A stretch of 64,000 bases of DNA from the NCBI GenBank assembly GCA_023375675.1, contig JALQBC010000043.1, positions 1 to 64,000 on the forward strand, in the 5' to 3' direction. Below are positions 9,878 to 21,299 of the stretch, piece by piece. The notes below the pieces were generated by a model, which saw only the letters and a list, made by a program, of their open reading frames with translations, did not search any database and was not told where the DNA came from. The position numbers and the translations under genes were made by a program. Every line of letters begins with the position of its first letter. Within the stretch, counting starts at the first letter, position 1. This stretch comes from Cytospora piceicola. Lineage: Eukaryota > Ascomycota > Sordariomycetes > Diaporthales > Cytosporaceae.

Positions 9878-11044
9878 ATGAATCCTTCAACTTCAATATG
9901 GAATTACTATTACAACACGAGCTTCTCTCAGCCACTGCGTTCGGTTGTCAACGATAAGGATAACCCAGAAGTCAAACTCGACGCTGTCAACATCCGACCA
10001 AGATTCGGTAGCTTTGGTGAAGTCAACGCAGCCCTCGCCGATAACACCAATGGGACCAAAAAGATATATATCTACACTGTACGGCATGGAAAGGCCACGC
10101 ACAACGAGCAATCCGAAAGATACAGCAAGCCAATCTCTTGGAGGTTCTTGGCCGGGTTGCGCGCAAACTTTGACCCCAAGCTCACCAAGGAGGGAGTAGA
10201 TGAGGCTGAAAGGGCCGGGAAGACCCTGAAGGCTCTTATCGACGACGAGGGAGCCCCCAGACCCGTCAAGGTCTACACCTCTCCCCTGAGCCGCTGCGTC
10301 CAGACCGCAATGCACATGATCAAGGAGCTCCGGCTCGACCCGCGCCGCGGCGGCCCCGGCGTGAAGCTGTGTGTCAGAGACCGCCTGCGCGAGTGGAAGG
10401 GTTACGGACATGACCACCAGTCTGACCGCCGGGGTACCGTCTCCGATATCCTGTCTCTGATCGATGGCCTGAATACGAGCTTGGGTATGGAGGTGCGGTC
10501 TGAGATCGGGCCCTGCCTACCAAAGCAGCCTCAACAAGAGACAAGGGAAGACGAGCTTGAGGATTTCGGATTCGAGACCTTCACTGATGTGGATATTCGG
10601 CTCCGATGGATGCTGGATGAGCTCTTCGAAGTCGAAGACTCGGGTAACTGTGTGTTGCTCGTCCTGCACAATCGCTCAAATAAGTCCCTTCTGAGGACCA
10701 TGGGTCACACCCAAGACGAAGTGCACGATCTCGACCTCGAAAACTGCGCCATACTCCCTTACCTGGTCGAGAGGACTAGACTGACTAATGATGAGGTACA
10801 GACAAGAAAGGGAAGTCAGGGTGAGGGCGAGGGTAGTTGCCAGCGGAGTAATGACTTGACGATCGCTCTCAGGGATAAAAGTCAGCAGCATGAACTGGCT
10901 GCTAAAGAATCAAGGGAACTCAGCGAGGAGGACTTCCAGAATTTGGAGAATTACCTGATAGGCGAGAAGGAGAGAGGAGACACCTGGGCTACAGGCGCAG
11001 TCAAAGACTTGTATAACTGCCGTAGTGGGACAGGAGTAGCGTAG
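9878..11044 (+). CDS. Histidine phosphatase superfamily (phosphoglycerate mutase-like) protein
   Basis: A single exon of 388 aa. The catalytic RHG motif occurs as YTVRHGKATHNEQ with nucleophile H70 and the usual downstream Asn. TSPLSRCVQTA supplies the second conserved arginine (R139), and LREWKGYGHDH the acidic block (E172). The second catalytic histidine is most likely H264 in VLLVLHNRSNKSLLRTMGH, where the family normally reads SHxGxxR; here the glycine after the histidine is replaced by Asn-Arg. The last 100 or so residues are charged and low-complexity, and not part of the fold. Relatives include small-molecule and sugar-phosphate phosphatases, so the substrate cannot be told. No signal peptide, so probably cytosolic. 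The 3' end faces that of the Kre9-like gene. Confidence 0.85.
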   Translation: MNPSTSIWNYYYNTSFSQPLRSVVNDKDNPEVKLDAVNIRPRFGSFGEVNAALADNTNGTKKIYIYTVRHGKATHNEQSERYSKPISWRFLAGLRANFDPKLTKEGVDEAERAGKTLKALIDDEGAPRPVKVYTSPLSRCVQTAMHMIKELRLDPRRGGPGVKLCVRDRLREWKGYGHDHQSDRRGTVSDILSLIDGLNTSLGMEVRSEIGPCLPKQPQQETREDELEDFGFETFTDVDIRLRWMLDELFEVEDSGNCVLLVLHNRSNKSLLRTMGHTQDEVHDLDLENCAILPYLVERTRLTNDEVQTRKGSQGEGEGSCQRSNDLTIALRDKSQQHELAAKESRELSEEDFQNLENYLIGEKERGDTWATGAVKDLYNCRSGTGVA

Positions 11045-11177
11045 TGATTTCTTGAGGATTACAGATTCTAGCGACTACTTATGTGAAAGTAACACAGCAC
11101 TTGTTTCGCTCAAGCTGCCTTTATACGACTGTTTTCGTTGACCCATGTCCAAGGCACGATATGAGATTGCGTGACTC

Positions 11178-11979
11178 TCAGTAGACACCAGCCGTAACAG
11201 CCACCTGCAGGAGCACATCGGCCGCTTTGGTGGGGGCAACAGTCGGCAAGCTCGTAACGGTTCCATCAAGAACACCGGGCTGGATGACATTCGCACTGAC
11301 GGTGCCAGTGACGAGGGAAGTAGTAGTGGCTGCAGTTGGGGTGGCGACGTCTAGGCAGTGGCTGTTAGTAAACCATTGGTCAATCAAGGACATAGCCCGC
11401 ACGATCCAACCCGATCCGCGGCCGAGTACTTGACTTACCCATGACACCGTTGACAGTCGACGTCACGTAGACAGTCGAAGCAGGGCAGTAGGACGAGGTG
11501 GTGGCCGGGTCCGCGCAGGAGTCGCCGGTGATCTTGAACTCCTCCGTCTGGGCATATAGGACGTAGACGTTGGTGTTGTTAATAGCAGTCCTATCATGCC
11601 GTCAGCCTCTGTATGCAAATCGGTCATGAATACCAAATTCTCCCCAGCCCCACTCAGGGGCCTCCCCGGAGGAATTTCAGGTGACGTACAGCTGCCATCC
11701 ATCGCCATTGTCGACGTGGCACGGGATGCGAACAGTGAACTCCCCAGCGCTGGTGTCGACACCATACGCCAGACCCTCGTAGTAAGGGGGCCACGCCGCG
11801 AAGTTCCAGATGTACAAGGAGAAGATCTCCGGGTCGGTGTCGACGGAAGTCCACTTGGCGGTGATCTCGCTGCCCTTGGTGACGACGTCGGACGAGGCTG
11901 GGGAGGTGAAGGCGATGCCCTGGACAAGAGTAGGGATCAGGGCGGCGGCCGCCAGGGAAAGAGTCTTGAACGAAGGCAT
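11178..11979 (-). CDS. Kre9/Knh-like Ser/Thr-rich GPI-type secreted protein
   Basis: Three exons, 11979-11690, 11590-11439 and 11350-11178, with introns of 99 and 88 bp; the second contains a TACTAAC branch site. The product is 204 aa. Residues 1-21 are a signal peptide ending LVQG. Residues 22-110 match the Kre9/Knh1 N-terminal Ig-like domain (PF10342): IAFTSPASSDVVTKGSEITAKW, then WPPYYEGLAYGVDTSAGEFTVRIPC, and GWQLTAINNTNVYVLYAQTEEFKI. A Thr/Ser/Val-rich region and a mildly hydrophobic C-terminus (LLQVAVTAGVY) follow, compatible with but not proving GPI attachment. Family members sit in the cell wall or membrane and are linked to beta-1,6-glucan assembly in yeast. The phase-2 junction restores GWQL-TAINN, which supports the chosen GTACGT donor. 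Confidence 0.85.
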
Positions 11980-13130
11980 CTTGATAAAGAGCTTGTATTC
12001 GAACGGGTTTATGGATGTGATTTGTTTGTTGGTTGGTCGTAGTAGTGAAGAACGTTGCAGTGAACTCGATTGGCCGTGCGTAATGAGAGACTATGGTGAG
12101 AGGTAAAGACCGTGATTGACGTGAAGATCGAGATGCAACAGAAACAGAAGCGCATTCAGAACCGAGCTTCGTGAAGGCACGATCTCCTTTTGAAGGTCTT
12201 GAAGTCGGCGGTGGCAAGCCTCGATCATTGTGGATAGTGGGTCAAGATCATCTTTGGCAATATCGCTATAATCCGCTTATGCTATAGATAATGGCGAAAG
12301 GGGAAATTCATGGTGGGCCCAGCTTCTGAGTAGGATCTATTGTCGCCAGGATGCCACGGTCTTACCACCCTCGGTAGACTGTTGTCAGATTAAGGGGTGG
12401 TTCCTTCAATAACGCTAAGAGCACACATGTAAGGATCGCGCATGGACTATGCATTTTATAATTACATGACCTACTAGTATACCCGGCTGCGCTATATCAA
12501 ATCTAATGCTTCGGAATAAAGTTCAAAGGGCCTGTATATACTCAATATATAGAAATTTTGACCCTAAATGTGTAGCCCTTTGCCTGTGACGAGATCCAAC
12601 AGTAATATCCAACCCTTCCCGCAGCTGCTTACTTATATCGTAATTAGACCTAACCTTGTACGACTGGTTAAATCCACCGTTGTCCAAGGTACTCGTGCAC
12701 ATTCCTTGAGAAGCTGGCGTCTGCGGTTCGGAGCAATAGCTTGACAAGTATATGTTTACTTCGCAGTCAATACTAGCTCTTTGTTCGCTGTATTAAAACC
12801 CTCCTCTATATCTGGGTTACCACTGTATTGTCTTCTATTTACACGTGTAGTGATCTGCGAGATGCGTGACCTCGAAAATCGGGTACGCCTTGTCCATGTG
12901 AACACACTGGAGGTCTGAGGACTATGGAACTTGAAATTGTTTCGGTTAAAGTGTTGGAGCCACAGTTAGAGCTTGAAGATCTACTACCTAAGTATGTAAG
13001 ACATTGTGAAGGTTTTCCTCCACTGGATCGTTCCTGGGCCCCGCACCCTCCACCTACCACCAGACATTTGTAGGGTAAAAGGCTATTTTCGAATACTAAA
13101 GCTAATACTAACTTCATTCCTTTATATACG
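11980..13130. other. Intergenic, no supported gene
   Basis: The first 250 bp are the Kre9-like gene's promoter side. The rest has only short, unconvincing frames and becomes steadily AT-richer toward the hypermutated tract. Confidence 0.55.
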
Positions 13131-13829
13131 TAAGCTCTATCTTATTTAGCGGTTATACGGTTAGTCTTTTTTACCTGTAAAACGTCCGTATACTAATAGC
13201 CTGTTAGCCGATAACGATTTACGTTTATAAAACGGCTAAGTACTAATAAATAATATATATTAGCTATTAAGCCTTTATTTTACTACTTACCGTTATAAAC
13301 AGTAAAACTTTATATACCGGTATATATATATTATATACTTATTATATTACCTCGTTATTATACCGCTTTAGGTAAATCGTTTTACCTATTCTTTTTAAAC
13401 TAGCTTTTATAATCGTTATAAAAACTTTTACTTTATTATAGCCTTTCGATTATATCGTAACGATATTCTTTATACTATATATTTACCTTATAGCGCTATT
13501 TATAGTAAGCAGCTTTTAAAAAAGATTTCCGGAAATATATATATAATACGGTTATAGTAACCGGCTACTATACTTATTTATATATTAAAGCTAAAAAAGC
13601 TATATAGCTAACTGCTTATAAATAATATCGAAGGTATTTTTATATTTAATTTAAAGCTTATAATAGTTAAATATAAATTTTATAATATTATATATTAAAT
13701 AAACGAAAAACTTTCTATATATATTATAAGTATAAATACTATATTATAGTTAAATAGAATATTAATAATTTTACTATATAGTAATTTATAGCTATAAACC
13801 CGAAGTTTAAAAAGTATTACTTATAAGGT

Positions 13830-16800
13830 AATATATATATTCCGGCTTTCCGGCCTTTACTATTTTTCTTATACGATCTACTATATAATACTATACTATA
13901 CGGTAAAGCTTTTTATAAAAATATATAGCGGTATAATAATATCTTCGTCTTTACTTTTATCGACTATAAAGAAATAAAGTATAGTATTATAAGCGGTAAA
14001 CTTATAGATTTTTAGATTTATAAGGCCTTATATTATCGAACCGGTTTATTATAAAAGGTATTAAGTTAAAAGCTATAATATATATAGTTATATTTCTATA
14101 ATTTTAATTATACTTTTATACTTTATTTTATATTTAACGATAGTTTAAATATAGTAATCTTTAACTATATTATAAATTACCTATATAAGAATAACCTGTT
14201 TATTAATATATACTTTACTATATAAGAGCGGTTCCGGTAAGTAATAGGCTTAATATAAATAGCTTTAAACCTATAAATATAGTTAATACTTAAAGATAAA
14301 GCTAACTAAAGATATATAAACCTTTTTATAGCCGATAAGGTTACTATTATTATTTTATACGAATATATAAACGTTAGTTTTCGGGATTTTATTTTTATAG
14401 AACGAATTATAAATAGTATAAAGGTTATAACCTTCTGTTATATATAGCCGTTTTATTTTATATATCTTCTTTTTACGTACTTTTTTATACTATTATACGG
14501 CGACTATAGTTAGTATTAAAAAATAAAAGTCCGGGATTTATAAAATATTAGCTATAAATCGGACTATATAAGCCTATAAAAGTATAGCCGATATATCCTC
14601 TATTTATAAACAACGAATTTATAAGTACTATTCTCCTTTTAATAGTTATTTTAATAACTATTAATAAATTTATAAGCTATAACAGACTAAATAAAGCTTA
14701 CTTAGTTAAAAACCTATTAAGCTAACTTATAAATAAACCTATATAACGGTATTATAAATTAGCTATAGTAAAACGATAGTAATATAACTTAGGTTAAAAC
14801 TTATATTATCCTGCTTATAATATATATTAAAGGCTAACGGTTTATTAGTTAATACTACTAAGACTTTATTATTATTATATAAACCTTTAGTATACTTACG
14901 TTCTTTATTATAGTTACTATAAACCTTATATAGCCGGAAATGTTCTATAAACTTAGTTTAAACGAGTCTATTATAAACCGTTTAAATATTATAAGCTATA
15001 TATTTTAGCTTAAGTATAACGCTTTTTTAAAAGAACTATAAAATAGGCTGTTTAAAGACTTTATAAGCGTAGTTTAGACTATTAAGTTTTAAAAATAAAG
15101 CTAGCTTTATAAGTATATCCTGTTATTTCTTACCTATAAAGCTATAGATTTTTATAAGCTTTCTGTAAATATCGACTATATAATTTATATAAAACTCTTT
15201 ATCTTAAAAGAAGATTTAAATAATATATTATAAGGTATTATAAAAAGTTCTATAGTATATAGTTTATACGGTATAATAAACCTATAAAGTCTTTATATAT
15301 AGCTTTTTAAAACTACGGCCTTAGTTATTTATTATAAGAACTTTCCGAAGGACTTTATAGATAAAACGTTAGTATCGGAAGATAAATATCTATTTTATAA
15401 ACGTTATAATAATAGTTAGACTATAAAAAAGAAGGTAAATAACTAAAAGGTTTAGCTAAATAACCGTTAAGTTATACTATATAGCCTATACCTTTACTAT
15501 AAATACTAAGTATATATTAATATAAAGATTTATATAACTATAAAAACTATAAAGTATATTTATAAGTATATATATAAAGGTACAGATAAGGCTACGGTTA
15601 CGTTATAAAACAGCTATACTTTTAATAAAATTACTATATACTTATAAGGCCGGTATATAAGCTTTATAAAAGCGATTATATATCTATTTAAATACTCTGT
15701 TTATAAGGAGTTTTTACTTATAATACGTTTACCGGTTTATTTAAAGGGTTAATAGCTTATATACTTTTAAAATAATACTTTTTTATAGAAGGTTATAGGT
15801 ATTATAAACCGTAGCAGGTTTTAGTTAATAACGTTCTTTAACTATAATAAAAATAATATAAACGAGTAAAGGCTTTTATATATCGACTTTCTCTATTTTT
15901 ACGTTTAGAAATAATAGCAGAAGTAGTAATAGTCCCGATAACGCAGTATTACGGTTAGTTATATATATTATATATTACTTGTTATTAATAAGCTATACTT
16001 TTTATAACTCTTCCTTTATAATATCCGTAGCTTATAGTCGTTCGAGTATATACGAACTATTAATAACGTTATTTATCTTACTTATAAGGCTACTTACCTT
16101 ATTATAGGCTTATTAAACTATAACGGTTATTAAACTACTTGTTTTAAAAAGATTACGGCTTAGTAAACCGGCTTTATATTATAACGTCTTTTTATTATTA
16201 TACTTCTTTATAAGGATATTTTAAACTATATTAGGTTATAAAATATATTTATAACTTCGATTTACAATAATCTACTATACTATTTTTATAACTATACTAA
16301 TATCTTACTTAACCTTTAAAAGCCGTATTTTAATTATAGCCTTTTCCTTTTTTAGTAATAGCTTTATAAGTACGAAAAGAACTTTAAAGATTTCGGTTTT
16401 TTTAAGTTATAGTATAACTAAGAATCGGTATAGTTAAACCTATAGCTAAAAGTTAAGCTAGACTATAATATAAAAGACTAACAGCTATTTTATAATAACG
16501 TTTATAGCCGGTTTAATAAGTAGTAGTCGTCTGTTTTTTAAAAGATTATTACTATAGTAAAAACTATACTCGAAGATATATACTTTTTTATTTAAGGCTT
16601 AAGTAAAATAAAGAAGACTTTTCTTTATAAGGCTTTTATAATATATATATAAGCCTACGGACAGGTTATTCTTTATATAGCTTTTTTTAGTATTATAGTA
16701 CTGCTTTTCCCGGGTAGCTATACGGCTTACTCTTACTTCCGGATCTTTATATCGATTTACTAAGCGTTTATATATAGTATTAAAAAGAACTTTAAGCTTA

Positions 16801-17890
16801 TAAACCTATTATAAACTATGTTTCTTATTATTTAAAATAAGGTTTTTATATAATATAAATATTATTTTAAAGCTATAAACCGTACGTTATAAGATATTGT
16901 ATATAGCGATAAGTTATTTAGTAGGATCTTTATAGCTTTTAACGGTAATTTTACTTAAATTCTTTTAGTTATACGGAGAGGAATATACGTATAGATTATA
17001 TAAATATCTCTGTTATAGTTATATATTTAGTTTAATATATAGGTTCGGTGCTTTATAGAAAATATATAGGTTTAAAAAGCTAATAAAGAGAACCGTAGCT
17101 TTATTTAATAGTTATAAGATATATTATATAAGCCGGAACTATATAGGTTAATCGAGTTATACTTTATAATTTTTTTATATTCCGATATTACAGACTTTTT
17201 TTAAGCGGTATACTTAAACTAGCTGTTAATATAAGCCCTTTTTAACCTAAGTATATTTATAGACCGCTATATACTATCCGGGATAAATACTATCGTTATA
17301 AAGCTAAATTATACTACCTTCCGTTATTTTCCCGGTAATACTATAGCTTACTTAGCTATTATAAAGGTTATAAACGGCTTTAAAGATATTTTTATAGCTA
17401 GCTTTTTACCGGAGTTTTTATAGTCTATAAAGTTTCTTTTTATTCTATTTACCTACTTAAATTTAAAGTTTAAAGTTTTTATAATTCTTATACAGAATCT
17501 TAATATATAATAAGGTTTATATAACGGTATTTATATAGTTATTTTATAGATAAAAAGGAACTACTTAAAGGTTTATATTCTTATAGGTAACTTTATAGGT
17601 AAGACTCGGTATATTCTTTATATTAAACTAATAACTTCGCTAAAGGACTTTACTTTTATTATCTTCTGTATATAGTTTTTAGTCCGGCTTTACTTTACGA
17701 TAACGATTAATAAGTTATAAAGCTAGTTATTTATATATATAAGTATAAACTTATAGTAGCCGGTATTCTCTTACGGCTAGTTTTATATAGTAATATCTTA
17801 TATTATAGATATTTATAGTTTATATATTTTACGTTTAGTCGATACTTTTTATATAATAAATATAATTTACTTAAAAGTATTAGTTATAAA
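13830..17890 (+). pseudogene. Decayed Helitron Rep/helicase gene
   Basis: Reading through TAA/TAG codons that replace Gln and Trp gives the full domain order of a fungal Helitron transposase. An N-terminal segment with an RYNN..F.F core lies at about 13.91-13.98 kb, and a PFYF..L.FTY...LLYGDY stretch aligned to the HP.Y..L.YPLLFP.GE region at 14.42-14.52 kb. The HUH Rep motif has become Tyr-Lys-Tyr (15108-15116). The two-tyrosine KYIYKYIYKG motif is retained (about 15550-15580). Walker A GPGGTGKT has become GLSKIKKT (16596-16619), and Walker B WDEV has become stop-N-K-V (about 16826-16845). Downstream come the QGLYNG block (about 17.51 kb), PVRL.FT.TINK (17.68-17.73 kb) and QFYV.IS (17.77-17.81 kb). 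All changes fit C-to-T or G-to-A. Helitrons move by rolling-circle replication; this copy is dead. Confidence 0.85.
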
Positions 17891-18849
17891 AGACTTTTTA
17901 TAGATAATTTATAAGTATATAATAAAACTTTTATTTTATTACTAACTAGTAGTACGTATAATAGTTTTTTTTATACTTAAAAAAATAGTTTATATATATA
18001 CCTTCGGCCTACTACTATATAAATATATAGCTATAAAATATCCTATTCTTATCTTTATAGTATTAATACGTTTTACTTTCTTTTCGTAGTCTTATAGCTA
18101 TATAAATAAAAACGGCTATTTATATATACTCTTTTTTTTACCGCCTGTTAAACTTATTTACTTTAAAGTTACGGATAACTAGGTTTTCTTTAGCTTACCG
18201 GCTTATTAATATAGAAAATAAAAGTAGTTACGGTATATAAATCTCTTATTTTTTAAGCTAAGTTATAAAGTATACTAATTTTTAGGTTTTATAAATTAAT
18301 ATATTTAAATAAGATATATTTAAAAATAATAAACAGCTTTTAAACGTCTATTAAAAGGCTATTGCGTCGTTATTACTTTATTACGGCTTTTTTTATTTCG
18401 TTTATAAACGTAATATAATCGTTGTTAAAGTTAAAGTTTATATACGTTATAATATTATATTATAGGTTTAAAAGAGCTATAAGGACTATAAGGTATAATA
18501 TATAATAGAAGTATAATTATTATATAAGTTAATATATAAAATTTCCTTTTTTTTTAGTTATAAAAGTCTATATTTATTATATAGTAATTTCTATTATAGG
18601 TTAAAACTTTTATAATTATAAGTTATAATAAAGCGAAATTATATAAACTTTTTAGCTTACCTTATTTTATTCTCGGCCTATATACTTATTATAAACCGGT
18701 TTCCTTTTTACTTTATATAATTTAAAGCTATAACTAAAGTATTCCGGACGTTATAGTTTACCTTTACTTATTTTACTTATTAAAAGCTGTCTTTAAAGTA
18801 GTTATAAAGTTATAAAGTACTTTAACTATTTTACAGCTTTTTATTATAG

Positions 18850-19560
18850 ATATATAAGGTATAAGGATTATAAAAAAGGTTTTAATAGCTATTTTAGCTT
18901 TTATATATTTAGCTATACCTATAAAGACAGCTACGTTAAAAGCATTAAAGGCTGTAGTATTAATATAGCTAGGCGTATAATACTAACTATAGCCGGGCGA
19001 GGTATACGTTATAAAGTTATACTACTAAAAACCGGGATTAAACGTAAAAGTAGTATAAATACCGCCAGGTATAAAACTAGTATAGTTTTTAATAGTAGTA
19101 GTAGCTATAGCCGTAGCTATAGTTATAGCCGTAATAGCCTTACCGGTATACTAAAGTATAATAGTCTTTATAAAAGATAAAACGTTATCCGATCTTTATA
19201 AGTTATTATTATTAATCTTATTTAACGCTATATAAGGCTATTTAGCTTACTTACCTTTTTATAGCTTCTTTACAGACTTTTAAACCGTAGTAAGGTTATA
19301 ACGTTTCTTACTTATAAGTATAACGGCTGTAGGCTTTACTATTTCTTCCTCTTTTACTATGTCTTTTACCTTTTCTTTATCGAACGAGTTATAAGTCCGG
19401 CTTTTCTTTTTCGAGCCTATAGTCTTATAAAACGTATAATAAATACCTTTTAAGTTATAGTAGTAGTTACTATAAGCTTTATAAACGATACCCGGAACTT
19501 TATAATAGCTTATAAACAGGCCTATAGCCTTTTAATAGTTTATATATATAATATATAGGC
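18850..19560 (-). pseudogene. Opposite-strand decayed cargo ORF with a cysteine-type motif
   Basis: On the minus strand a long frame with few TAA/TAG interruptions can be read. Near 19.56-19.42 kb it gives a pattern VPGIVYKAY.NYYYN..GIYYTFY, in which the Tyr positions fit Cys codons (TGY) turned to TAY by RIP. The implied C..C...YNSEG..CTF arrangement resembles a widespread family of fungal hypothetical proteins with closely spaced cysteines; the family assignment is inference. A Lys/Glu-rich middle part (KKKSRTYNSFDKEKVKD) and a Tyr/Pro/Gly-rich part follow before the signal fades near 18.85 kb. It may be a gene captured by the Helitron or belong to another nested element. Confidence 0.4.
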
Positions 19561-19995
19561 GGATTTTAATACCTATAATTTAAATTAATATAGCCTCCGG
19601 GTTAATAAACCGACTTTAATTAATAATCTTATTACTCTATATAACGTAGTTACGCTTTACTTATACTATTATAAGTATTTTTATAGTTTATAGTTCGGTT
19701 ATAAAAGGTATTTACGTTTATTAGTATTAATAACTATATAGCTTTTATAAACTTTTCCGGTAAATACGATATAACGTATTTTATACTAATAAGTATAACG
19801 TTACTTATAACCTTATTTATAGCCTTTAATATAGCTTTAACTAAAGCTTTATTAAGGTTATAGTTTTTAATAACAGGCTTTATAACAGGCTTTATAATAA
19901 TAATATAGCTTATAGTATTTAAGATTTAAGTAAGCTGCCGAAACTATATAACTATTATAAGCTAAGTAAAGGTTAAAGGCTTAAAGAGGTTTATA

Positions 19996-20130
19996 GTTTT
20001 AAATATATTAATAGCCTACGTAGGCTATAAAGTCGGCGCGGTTTTAAATATATTAACGGCCTGTATAGGCTATAAAATCGGCGCGGTCTTAAGTATATAA
20101 ATAGCTTATATAGGCTAGAAAAGCGCTATA
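19996..20130. repeat. 3 x 45-bp tandem repeat in the hypermutated tract
   Basis: Three consecutive 45-bp units (19996-20040, 20041-20085, 20086-20130), each starting GTTTTAAATATAT or GTCTTAAGTATAT and containing TAGGCTATAAA; the first two units end in CGGCGCG. 45 bp is 15 codons, so the units may once have encoded a repeated peptide upstream of the minus-strand cargo frame. Confidence 0.8.
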
Positions 20131-20460
20131 GGCTTTATAAAAGGTATAAAAGTTATAGTAAAAGCGGTAGGTACGTTTAAAAAAGGCGCGTCGGCTATAA
20201 GTTTAATAGCGTTACCTGTTAAGAGGCTTTAAAGGGCTACGTCGGTTATTTTTATACGTAGAAATAATAAAAACGGACTTTTTAGTATTAGTTTAATTAA
20301 ATCTGCAGTTTAATTAGGTAAAGACGGGCCGTAAATAGTAGGAATACGGCCTGTTTATATAGTTAGTTAAAAGGTTAAGTTAGTGGTAGAAGGAAGAAAG
20401 TCAGACCTCGCGTGTGGCGGGGTGGCAAAACCTAGTACAAGTTACTTAAGTAGTCAGAGT

Positions 20461-20488
20461 ACAACAACAACAACAACCACCACCAAAC
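20461..20488. repeat. Short ACA/ACC microsatellite
   Basis: A run of ACA triplets changing to ACC, just outside the right edge of the hypermutated tract. Confidence 0.7.
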
Positions 20489-20679
20489 TTGCAATTGGTG
20501 CAGATATGAAGATATTATGTTGTGTCGATTGGTTACTGACAAGATGGACTGCATTGGCCTGGAGAAATTATCAATGATTGCAGCCAGCTTCCCGTCTGTA
20601 AAATTGGAGGTCGATATGAGGCTATTTGTCACAGAGTTGTGGCCGCCCAGACACATCGAAGAGCCTGAATGGGCGTACC

Positions 20680-21290
20680 TCCTCCAGGGTAATTCAGGTG
20701 AACACGCCGGTCTTGGGATTCATGGCCCTCGTCCCGTGCCGGCTGGCAGTCCACCAGTTGACGAGACTCCTTTTTAATATAAAAGGCTGCCTCCTCAGCA
20801 ACCATCTCCTTAGTGATATTCGAGGGAGTGCCGTCCAATGCGGTACCTAGGGTACCCACGCTTGGTGTCCACGGCAGGGCATAGCTATACAATTTGACTG
20901 CCCCAGGGTGGTAAGCTGTGTTCCTGAATTCCGAAGACGCGATGCGCCTTCTCCAAGGTTTCCGGCCCAAGCAGAAGGTCCCTTGCCACCAGCGTGTTCA
21001 TAGAGGCCACCCAGCTTGTATTGGTGTTTTTTTTATACCTCATTCAGGCCATCTGTGAATTCAGGGAGCTCCCTCAGGATTGCAAGGCGCAAGGGATATG
21101 CGTCTCGTAACTGCATTCATATGCTGGAAGCCGTAAAGAAGACCTGCGGTTTTTTTTTTAAAGGCTTTCTGAGACTTGAGTACCGTCTTCAAAGTTAATA
21201 GCCACGCGCACAGCGTCGTTGGTGCACAAATAATTTCCTGGAGACCACACTGAGGTTGTTGGTTCTCTTGGATCAAAATTCTTGATCGAT
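20680..21290 (-). pseudogene. Decayed protein-coding relic, family not recognised
   Basis: Protein-like sequence is spread over more than one minus-strand frame with no single intact ORF. One frame reads SVWSPGNYLCTNDAVRVAINF... then SMNTLVARDLLLGPETLEKAHRVFGI, and another reads ALPWTPSVGTLGTALDGTPSN..KEMVAEEAAFYIKKE. Switching frames near 20.9 kb joins the last two into what looks like one ancestral protein. An A-rich run on the sense strand (poly-T near 21.15 kb on the plus strand) also breaks it. I cannot name the family. Confidence 0.4.
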
Positions 21291-21299
21291 TCGCACTGA

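Larger units (their letters stand above)
13130..20365. mobile_element. RIP-hypermutated tract holding a decayed Helitron and opposite-strand cargo
   Basis: About 7.2 kb of extreme AT richness dominated by TpA, with CpA/TpG strongly depleted while CpG steps (CCGG, TCGA, CGG) survive, the classic outcome of repeat-induced point mutation. Composition changes abruptly at both ends (about 13.13 and 20.36 kb). No long frame survives, but protein relics can be read on both strands. I could not find a Helitron 3' CTRR hairpin or 5' TC terminus with confidence, so element ends are approximate. Confidence 0.8.

Noticed and set aside
12523..13117. Two short minus-strand frames (74 and 92 aa) left of the RIP tract
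   Set aside because: No signal peptide, domain or splice support; composition follows the local AT gradient.
13130..20365. LTR retrotransposon interpretation of the AT-rich tract
   Set aside because: No paired LTRs, reverse transcriptase YxDD or integrase pattern could be read, whereas Rep, two-tyrosine and Pif1-like helicase motifs of a Helitron appear in order.
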